Origin: DRQF01 sp964559135
GTDB lineage: Bacteria; Planctomycetota; GCA-002687715; DRQF01
Assembly (NCBI GenBank): GCA_964559135.1
Contig: CAZLGG010000031.1
Location: 1 to 37,894, forward strand
Direction: 5' to 3'
Length of the DNA stretch: 37,894 bases
Each line of letters opens with the position of its first letter. Position 1 is the first letter of the stretch. Below the pieces are notes generated by a model that was not told the origin of the DNA, searched no databases, and saw nothing but the letters and a program-made list of their open reading frames with translations. Shown piece after piece: positions 32,049 to 37,894 of the stretch. Position numbers and translations under genes: made by a program.

Positions 32049-33569
32049 CCCGCTCAACAGTGGATCCACCGGGGCCTCATGTTGCTCGCCCCGTACCAGG
32101 CGGGAGCCCTCTGGATAGGTCTCCTGATCACCTTCATTCTGGCCGGTAACCATCGCCGTTGGCTGTCTTGGCGGAATCTGGCCTGTGCGCTCCTTCTGGC
32201 GCCCGCCGCGTTCCTCGTGGACGCCATCGAATGGGAACACCGGCTGATGCGAGGAGAGGGGGGTGCGGAAGCGATCGTCACATGGGTCTTCCGATGTCTC
32301 TTCGGCTTTACGTTTTTGGCGGTACTTTGGGGGCTCTTCGGATCGTTTCTGGCGCCCCGTCGCGCCTGGCGACCCAACGTGCCTCGCAAGGCTCTCGTGG
32401 TGGTCGGCATTTTGGCCGTCGTGCTGAACGCCTGCGTCGTGTTCGGGNNNNNNNNNNTCCCGGATGACGCGGGCATGTACAGCAACCTCGGAGCCCAGCG
32501 TTGGCTGGAGACGGGGACGTTGCCCTATGGTGATCCCGCCTTGAAGGGTGCGGACTCTCCCGGACACGGCGCCGCGGCCACCTACAGCCCGGTTCTTTTT
32601 CTTGCCCACATGCCCTTCCAGTTCCTGTTGGGGCGTCGTCACAACGCCGCGGATGCGGATCCCATGTCCGTGTCCTATCGTTGGCCGCCCCTGCTCGCCA
32701 CCCAACTCGCCTGTTTCGTCTTCCAGCTCTTGGCGCTCGTCTCGCTCTTCGTCATCGGACGGCAGTTGAGGGGGGCATCGTTGGGGTGGCTCCTCGTGAT
32801 CCTCTATGCCCTTTCCCCATTCGTCTTGGGGTTGGGTCAGGACGCGGTGGGTTTCGTGGATGGCGTCCGGGTCCGCGAGCCCGGAATCGGCGGCTTGGTC
32901 TACATCTCCCACATCGCTCCCCCCGCGTTGCTCCTCATGACCTTCGCTTTTCTGCGACGCCCGCTCTGGGCGGGGGTGGGCCTGGGACTCGCGTCCGCGT
33001 GCGCCTACTTCCCGGCCCTCATGGCGCCGGCATTTCTGGGGTGGTACCTGTGGCGGAAAGCGGGGGCCTTGAAGTTCCTCGCGGGTTTCGCCGTGGTGGG
33101 GCTCCTCACCGCGGGCGTGATGTGGACGATGACCGATGACAGCCAAGGGCGGGGCACCGTGAAGCTCTTTTTGGAATCCACCCTCGAACACCAGGAGGGG
33201 ACGCGCGCCGATCAGTACGGGGGAAGCCCGCTTTCCTTCTGGGCTCACCACCCGGATCTCGCGAAGACCTGGAAGGCGCCGCTCCGCGGTGATTCCCCAT
33301 TGACGTCTCCGGCGTTTCTCATTCTGGTCGGGCTTTCTCTCCTCGGGCTTTTTCTGGCGGGCCCTTGGGTGACGCCGGCGCGCTTCGCGTTTCTGCTCGT
33401 CGTGGTGCCCGCCGCCTTTCAGCTTTGGAAGACCCACGCCGCGGGAAGTTACGTGGAGTGGTTCTACCCCTTCTTGTTGATTGGTCTCTTCGGACGGACG
33501 GAGCCCGAGGACGCGGCGTCCCTCCCGACGGAGGCGCCCGGTCCCGCAGTGGATGCCCTCGATTCATGA
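32046..33569 (+). CDS. GT-C-like polytopic membrane protein (contains 10-N assembly gap)
   Basis: About 507 residues with ten or so hydrophobic segments. Right after the gap is PDDAGMYSNLGAQRW, an acidic pair in what should be the first extracytoplasmic loop, the place of the catalytic acidic residue in GT-C glycosyltransferases. The ten N at 32448-32457 fall just before this loop; frame and protein style continue on both sides, so the gap is probably tiny or filled at a length equal to 1 modulo 3. The start at 32046 fits the -10 box; an in-frame ATG at 32010 is the alternative. The product lacks a clear family assignment. The stop overlaps the next gene by ATGA. Confidence 0.82.
   Translation: MPAQQWIHRGLMLLAPYQAGALWIGLLITFILAGNHRRWLSWRNLACALLLAPAAFLVDAIEWEHRLMRGEGGAEAIVTWVFRCLFGFTFLAVLWGLFGSFLAPRRAWRPNVPRKALVVVGILAVVLNACVVFGXXXXPDDAGMYSNLGAQRWLETGTLPYGDPALKGADSPGHGAAATYSPVLFLAHMPFQFLLGRRHNAADADPMSVSYRWPPLLATQLACFVFQLLALVSLFVIGRQLRGASLGWLLVILYALSPFVLGLGQDAVGFVDGVRVREPGIGGLVYISHIAPPALLLMTFAFLRRPLWAGVGLGLASACAYFPALMAPAFLGWYLWRKAGALKFLAGFAVVGLLTAGVMWTMTDDSQGRGTVKLFLESTLEHQEGTRADQYGGSPLSFWAHHPDLAKTWKAPLRGDSPLTSPAFLILVGLSLLGLFLAGPWVTPARFAFLLVVVPAAFQLWKTHAAGSYVEWFYPFLLIGLFGRTEPEDAASLPTEAPGPAVDALDS
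32448..32457. other. Assembly gap (10 N)
   Basis: Ten undetermined bases. The coding frame stays open across the run. Confidence 0.99.
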
Positions 33570-35539
33570 GATGGCCTTGGCGCACCGGCGCGGCGATCGC
33601 TGCGTCCGCCGCCGTGCTGCACGTCTTGCGCGACCTGCCCGGCCGCGTGGGCGCCCTCGAAGTCGTTCATCACCCCTGGATGAGTCGCGGGATGCTGCCC
33701 CGGGGGGCCGAGACGGCGGGTGGCTGGCCCTCGCCCTGGCTCTACCTCGCTCTGCCGCTCGTCGTGGCCGCGGCGGTCGCCTTGTGGCTGATCCCCGGCT
33801 TCCTGGCCACGCGTCCCCTGCACGACGAGGCCGACCGCTTTCGACGCCGCCTCATCGACGCTTTCGGAGCGAGCTTTCTCCTTCAAGGCGGCGTGGGGGC
33901 GGCGCTCTTGGCGGCCGGTCTTGCCGCGGGCGCTTGGGAGCTGGCGGCGGGCATGCTGATCTCGGGAGGGCTCTTGGGGCTCATTCCCGCCCGTCGTTCG
34001 GAGCCCCAGATCCAGGCGAAGCGTTTTCGCATTCGCTCCCTTCTCACACCCCTCGTCCTTTTCTACGGGGCGTTCGTCCTGCTCCTCCCGGTCCTCTTCT
34101 GGCAGGACTTCAACCCGGACGGCTTCGAGGTCTTCCACGCGGGGGCGTCCTTGGCTCAGTCACCCTGGCCCCGATGGCCCGGCGAGGCGCCGCTTGCCGG
34201 CTTGGGAACGGGGGGCATCACCCTCGCCTACCCCACCGCCTGGTTTTTGGCGTGGTTCGGTCCTATCGACGCGGCGGCCCGGTTGCCCCTCGTTCTCGCC
34301 CTGCCCGTACTCCATGCCGGACTCATGGAACTCATCGCGTGGAAGAGCGTGCGCCTTCCGCGGTTTCTCGTGGGGTGCGCCGTGGCCGTGGCGCTCGCCT
34401 CCGTCACGACGGCGCTCGTGTTCAGCGGCGGTTACGATCCCCATCTTCCGGATGCCGCGTCTCCCGCGGCTTTGGACCTTCTCTTCCTGGCTCTCATGGC
34501 GGGGGCCTTTCTGAATCTCGTGGAAGGCCGCTGGCTGATGACGGCGCTCTTGGCAGCGCTGGCTCTCTTCACCCGCCCCACGACGGTCTTGATCCTGGGG
34601 ACGGCGCTCGTGGCCGGCGCCGTCTTCATCGAAGAGCATCGTTGGCGATGGGTGGGCCGGGGCGCGCTCGCTCTCGTTCTGGCCCTGGCCGCGGGCTATC
34701 TCTACGAGAAGGTCTACATCCCTTCGGTGCTGGGGCAGGCGGGTTCGGGGACGGGCGCGGCGTCGTTGCCGTCCCGACTTCGCTACCTGAACTTCACGGA
34801 CCTCAGGCGTTTTCTCTACGCAGCGCTTCCGGCGGGGATCGTCCCCGTCTACGCGCTCACACTGTGGAAGGGCCAGGACGGCTTGGCGCGGGTCTTCACC
34901 GTCGTCTCCGCGGTTGTCTTCCTCCTCTTCTACCTCATGGCTTTCGTCACGTTGCAACACTTCGCGCCCGTCATGGTGTTGCCCCTGGTGGTGTATTGGC
35001 GGGTCGTGCTGAACGCGCCCCGCCCCCTCGTCGTGCCCGCCGCGGTGCTGGCGATCGCCGGGGGCGCGTTGGGTTGTTTCTTCGGCCGCCCCGCCGACCC
35101 GGGGCCGCGGCGTCCCTTCCGGGAACTCTCCTATGAGGTCGAGCCACCGCCCGCGGGCGAGGAGGGGCTCACGTTGGACGAGGCCGCGGGCCTCTTCGCC
35201 CGGCGCCTTCGCGTTCCCGAACTGAAAAACCCCCACCACGCTCTCGCCGTGGCGCGCATCATCCTTCACGACGCGAAGGCGGACCGGGCGCATGGCCCGA
35301 GATTCAGGTTCCTCGCCCCTGGAAGCGAGCCACCCTCGGGCTGGCGCGTCCTCGCCAAGAACGCGGACGGATGGCGGCTGCTCGGGCCGCGCGTCCTCGC
35401 GGACAAGGACCTCCGGATGGTTTTGCCTCCCGTCTCCTACGAGGCCCCCGTCTATCGCATTCCTCTCGACGTGCGCTTTCGGCACCTGGGCGTGCCCGCC
35501 CATCGCTACGACCTGGACCTGAAGGAGGTGCTCCGATGA
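33566..35539 (+). CDS. GT-C-like polytopic membrane protein
   Basis: 657 residues, about twelve hydrophobic segments and a soluble C-terminal part of about 150 residues (from roughly 520). The first long loop after LLPVLFWQDF has NPDGFEVFHAG, an acidic motif of the same position as in the upstream protein, again suggesting a GT-C glycosyltransferase. The N-terminal 150 residues add extra hydrophobic segments. No recognised catalytic family. It is coupled by ATGA to both neighbours, so the three proteins probably act in one pathway or complex, such as making or transferring lipid-linked sugars (inference). Confidence 0.82.
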   Translation: MRWPWRTGAAIAASAAVLHVLRDLPGRVGALEVVHHPWMSRGMLPRGAETAGGWPSPWLYLALPLVVAAAVALWLIPGFLATRPLHDEADRFRRRLIDAFGASFLLQGGVGAALLAAGLAAGAWELAAGMLISGGLLGLIPARRSEPQIQAKRFRIRSLLTPLVLFYGAFVLLLPVLFWQDFNPDGFEVFHAGASLAQSPWPRWPGEAPLAGLGTGGITLAYPTAWFLAWFGPIDAAARLPLVLALPVLHAGLMELIAWKSVRLPRFLVGCAVAVALASVTTALVFSGGYDPHLPDAASPAALDLLFLALMAGAFLNLVEGRWLMTALLAALALFTRPTTVLILGTALVAGAVFIEEHRWRWVGRGALALVLALAAGYLYEKVYIPSVLGQAGSGTGAASLPSRLRYLNFTDLRRFLYAALPAGIVPVYALTLWKGQDGLARVFTVVSAVVFLLFYLMAFVTLQHFAPVMVLPLVVYWRVVLNAPRPLVVPAAVLAIAGGALGCFFGRPADPGPRRPFRELSYEVEPPPAGEEGLTLDEAAGLFARRLRVPELKNPHHALAVARIILHDAKADRAHGPRFRFLAPGSEPPSGWRVLAKNADGWRLLGPRVLADKDLRMVLPPVSYEAPVYRIPLDVRFRHLGVPAHRYDLDLKEVLR

Positions 35540-37212
35540 GCACGGACGTCGTGTCGCGCCGCGCCACGACGATGATTCTCTGTCTGCTCCTCATCCTCGC
35601 CGCCGTCGCCCGTTCCCTGTTCTTCTCGCGATTGGGATTCGATCACTTCGATGCCGCGGCCTACGCCCTCAGTGCGAAGGCGGTGGCGATGGGCGAGGGA
35701 TGGTCGAACCTCTTTCCCAATCAACATCTCCTCGCGCCGCCGCTTTTTTTCTCTCTAGGCGGGCTCCTCGCCCGCTGGTCGCCCCTCGGCGTCGAGACGG
35801 CCCTGCACGTCCTCTCCATCGTCTTCGGCGTGGCCCTCGTCTTCGTGACCTATTTGGCGGGAAGGTCTTGGTTCGGGCGGGGGGCGGGTCTCGCGGCGGC
35901 GGTGATCGTGGCGTTCGGCGACACGTTCATCCTGTTCTCCCGGGTCGCCCTCACCGATGAGGCGTTTTGCGTCGTCTTCGTGCTCGCCCTGTTGGCCTTC
36001 GACCGGGCGCGACGACGGGCATCTCTCGGCTGGGCCCTTCTCGCCGGTCTGGCCATGGGGCTCGCCTGGAACACCAAGTACCACGGTTGGCTGGCCGCGG
36101 TCATCGCGGCGGCGGTCATCGCGGTGGAGGCGCTCGCCCAAAAGCGCCGCCCCTCGCGCCGCGTCGTCATGGGTTGGGGTGTGTCCTGCGCCGTCGCGTT
36201 CTTGCTCTATCTCCCGTGGCTCCTCTACATCCTGAAGCAACCGGGAGGTTATGCCCGCCTGGCGGCCCAGCACGCGAGTTTTCTCGACCCCGTCGCCGCC
36301 TTGGATCACCTCCGTACCCAGGGGGGCATGCAGCTCTACCTGGACGGGTGGGGCGCTCGCATCGCCCCCGCCGCGGGGTTGCTCCTCGTGGCCTTGGCGG
36401 GTCTGCGCAAGGCGGCGCACGTTGGCCGGGCCTTCGCGGGGATTCCCCTCATCCTCGGGCTTTCCTGGATCGTGGGGGGGGTGGGAGCCTCGAGTCTCTT
36501 CGCCCTGGCGGCTCTCATCGATTCCTTCGGCAGGTCGAAGCCCCAGGCTTGGCCGTGGACGGCCCTCGCATTCCTGGGCCTCTTCACGCTCCTGACTCCG
36601 CTCTACCACCCTTATGCCCGGTTGCTCTTGCCCTGGCTCTTAGGCGTGGCCCTGTTCGCGGGGGCGGGGCTCGCCCGCTTCGCGACGACGTTCACCGACG
36701 ACCGCAACCCCGCCTTTCCGCGCCATGCGGTCACCCTCCTCGGCGCGGCGACCCTCGCGGGGGCGGTGGCGGTGTACGGCTTCGTCCCGCGTCCAGGTCC
36801 CGAGACCTGGGGCCCCACCGACGGTCTGCGCGACGTGGTCCGGTCCGCGGCGCGGCGTACCCTCGCCGAGCGTCAACCCGTCCTCGTCGTGGGTGAACCG
36901 GCTCTCGTGTTCTACCTCGGAGAGCAGGGCATCGACGCTTCTCATGTGGACCGCTTGGATCCGGCCACGTTGAAGGAACATCCCGGCGCCGAGTGGGCGC
37001 TCACCGGTGTCTACCCTCGCCGAGCCGGCGTCGTGGACGAGGCCATGGACACCGGCCTCACCGCGAGCGTGATCCGTGTCCGTGCTTGGCGCGTGCGCGT
37101 GGGCGAGGTGCGTCGCCTGGACGACTTCCAACCCTGGGAGGCCCGTCTCGACCGCGCCCATCCCCAGAGCCCCCAGCACCGCGTCGATCTCTGGAAGCTC
37201 CGGAATCCCTGA
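35536..37212 (+). CDS. GT39/ArnT-like membrane glycosyltransferase
   Basis: 558 residues. About eleven membrane segments; the first periplasmic loop (RLGFDHFDAAAYALSAKAV) holds acidic and aromatic residues in the pattern of PMT/ArnT-type enzymes (usually DE.xY or DEA.Y). Later parts include FILFSRVALTDEAFCV (the R-x-x-L-x-D/E motif typical of PMT_2 proteins), GLAWNTKYHGW and HPYARLLLPW. The C-terminal soluble region (about 470-558) has LVVGEPALVFYL. Such enzymes transfer sugars from polyprenyl phosphates to lipids or proteins. ATGA overlap with the upstream gene. The RNase P RNA promoter overlaps its stop codon. Confidence 0.87.
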   Translation: MSTDVVSRRATTMILCLLLILAAVARSLFFSRLGFDHFDAAAYALSAKAVAMGEGWSNLFPNQHLLAPPLFFSLGGLLARWSPLGVETALHVLSIVFGVALVFVTYLAGRSWFGRGAGLAAAVIVAFGDTFILFSRVALTDEAFCVVFVLALLAFDRARRRASLGWALLAGLAMGLAWNTKYHGWLAAVIAAAVIAVEALAQKRRPSRRVVMGWGVSCAVAFLLYLPWLLYILKQPGGYARLAAQHASFLDPVAALDHLRTQGGMQLYLDGWGARIAPAAGLLLVALAGLRKAAHVGRAFAGIPLILGLSWIVGGVGASSLFALAALIDSFGRSKPQAWPWTALAFLGLFTLLTPLYHPYARLLLPWLLGVALFAGAGLARFATTFTDDRNPAFPRHAVTLLGAATLAGAVAVYGFVPRPGPETWGPTDGLRDVVRSAARRTLAERQPVLVVGEPALVFYLGEQGIDASHVDRLDPATLKEHPGAEWALTGVYPRRAGVVDEAMDTGLTASVIRVRAWRVRVGEVRRLDDFQPWEARLDRAHPQSPQHRVDLWKLRNP

Positions 37213-37238
37213 CGCGGGTTTCCGTGTTGCGTTAGCAT
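37209..37238 (+). promoter_or_regulatory. Promoter of RNase P RNA
   Basis: CTGACG (37209-37214, overlapping the stop codon of the upstream gene), 18-nt spacer and TAGCAT (37233-37238). Transcription would start near 37245, just where helix P1 of the RNA begins. Confidence 0.55.
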
Positions 37239-37244
37239 GGCAGG

Positions 37245-37626
37245 CTTGCGGACGGGGCGGCCGCGGCATCACTCCGTGGTGTCGAGGAAAGTCCGGGCTC
37301 CACAGGGCAGGTCGGTGGGTAACGCCCACGGGTCGAAAGACCACGGAAAGTGCCACAGAGAACAGACCGCCGATGGCCGCTTTCGGGCGGCACAGGCAAG
37401 GGTGAAACGGTGGGGTAAGAGCCCACCGCCGTTCCTGGTGACAGGGCGGGCACGGTAAACCCCGACCGGAGAAAGGCCAAATAGGGGAGGAGAGGCTTCG
37501 GCCTCGGGGAGGGGCCCCTTCCCCTCGACTCCCGGGTAGGCCGTGCGAGGCGGCGCGCGAGCGTCGTCCCAGAGAAATGGCCGCTGCCCCCCTCGGGGCA
37601 CAGAACCCGGCTTACAAGTCCGCTAT
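37245..37626 (+). ncRNA. rnpB: RNase P RNA, bacterial type A
   Basis: The catalytic RNA that trims 5' leaders of pre-tRNAs. Diagnostic blocks in order: GAGGAAAGTCCGGGCTCC (near 37280), ACAGGGCAG, GGTAACGCC-type region, CACAGAGAACAGACCGCCGA, AAGGGTGAAACGGTG, GGTAAGAGCCCACC, GGCACGGTAAACCCC, AGGCCAAATAGGGG and, at the 3' end, ACAGAACCCGGCTTACA. Helix P1 is closed by GCGGAC (37248-37253) with GTCCGC (37618-37623). The order and the P15 loop region mark the type A (ancestral) class. Ends are set from P1 and are accurate within a few bases. Confidence 0.97.
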
Positions 37627-37630
37627 GGCA

Positions 37631-37656
37631 GGAGGCGTCGCGAGGGCGACGCCTCC
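37631..37656 (+). terminator. Hairpin after RNase P RNA
   Basis: Perfect 11-bp stem GGAGGCGTCGC (37631-37641) with GCGACGCCTCC (37646-37656), loop GAGG, 5-8 nt after the end of the RNA. No T run follows, so termination strength is uncertain; it may also protect the 3' end. Confidence 0.65.
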
Positions 37657-37691
37657 ACTCTCCCTCGAAAGCCCGTATCCTCGAATTCCTC

Positions 37692-37719
37692 GTTCCCCGT
37701 TTCCCGTTTCCCGTTTCCC
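37692..37719 (+). repeat. Short tandem repeat, GTTTCCC heptamer x4
   Basis: One GTTCCCC and three perfect GTTTCCC units in direct tandem. It sits in the 163-bp stretch between the hairpin after rnpB and the tag gene, which otherwise shows nothing. Confidence 0.9.
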
Positions 37720-37819
37720 GTCATCAACCGGCAACGCGTCGATGGGCGCCGTTGACCGGGGGCGGCGGCTCCACCTCGACATCGGTTCCCACGGGGCGTT
37801 CAGCCCTTGACCTTGTCCC

Positions 37820-37894
37820 TCAGTCGCCCAAGAGAACCCCATGCCGGGGGCAGGTGACGAGGTGGTCGTTGACGAGGCCCGCGGACTGCATGAA
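37820..37894 (-). CDS. tag: DNA-3-methyladenine glycosylase I, C-terminal end (partial)
   Basis: Only the last 24 codons and TGA lie in the window; the rest continues past its right edge. The residues FMQSAGLVNDHLVTC are characteristic of the C-terminus of Tag, where the His and Cys of NDHxxxC bind the structural zinc. Tag removes 3-methyladenine from alkylated DNA. After that cysteine the tail is PRHGVLLGD. The short length limits certainty but the motif is distinctive. Confidence 0.8.
   Translation of the reverse strand, partial: FMQSAGLVNDHLVTCPRHGVLLGD

Noticed and set aside
1..37894. Prophage, insertion sequence, CRISPR or defence island
   Set aside because: No transposase, integrase, phage structural gene, regular repeat-spacer array or known defence gene was found; gene content is mainly chromosomal core.

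Overview
The window is a 37.9 kb piece of GC-rich bacterial chromosome with conserved core genes and a few lineage-specific ones. The gene mix points, tentatively, to Planctomycetota or a close relative. It includes a Ski2-like helicase, pyruvate phosphate dikinase, secreted proteins of low-complexity beta type, a small excisionase-type HTH protein with a membrane anchor, and many GT-C-like membrane proteins. The primary sigma factor RpoD is encoded here, so ordinary TTGACA/TATAAT-type promoters are expected. I see no prophage, insertion sequence, CRISPR array, tRNA or rRNA.

Layout. 1-3045 (+): C-terminal part of a TMTC-like membrane glycosyltransferase, a radical SAM/SPASM protein and a LolA-like exported protein, with overlapping ends. 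3055-5405 (-): a Ski2-like DExH helicase followed by a short ArsC/Spx-type thioredoxin-fold gene with an in-frame TGA at its redox-active position. 5539-6294 (+): YebC-family regulator. 6369-8815 (-): two secreted proteins of unknown function. 9153-12509 (-): a lipoprotein and pyruvate phosphate dikinase. 12742-18304 (+): type IV pilus assembly proteins in the order PilB-PilT-PilB-PilC. 18358-20311 (+): an NtrB-like histidine kinase and a small anchored protein. 20541-27625 (+): HTH-membrane protein, OmpA-like lipoprotein, FGE-like protein, KsgA, DnaG and RpoD. 27674-29789 (+): zinc-ribbon coiled-coil protein and a CapK/PaaK-type adenylating enzyme. 29879-31963 (-): secreted subtilisin-like protease. 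32046-37212 (+): three overlapping GT-C-like membrane proteins. 37245-37626 (+): RNase P RNA. 37820-37894 (-): last 24 codons of DNA-3-methyladenine glycosylase I.

The main discovery is the gene at 3055-3390 on the minus strand. The TGA replaces the first cysteine of a CxxC motif, giving U-G-T-C. It is followed at once by a perfect 7-bp hairpin with a GGUC loop, 17 nt from the TGA. That spacing and loop core match the E. coli fdhF SECIS. This is very probably a selenocysteine-containing ArsC/Spx-like protein that standard gene calling would truncate or miss. The selenocysteine machinery (selA, selB, selC, selD) is not in the window, so the reading depends on finding it elsewhere in the genome.

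Other points of interest are the divergent helicase/yebC promoter region with a 10-bp inverted repeat, candidate leaderless starts, an FGE-like protein lacking the catalytic cysteines, two PilB-type ATPases around a PilT, and a 10-N assembly gap inside a membrane protein gene.
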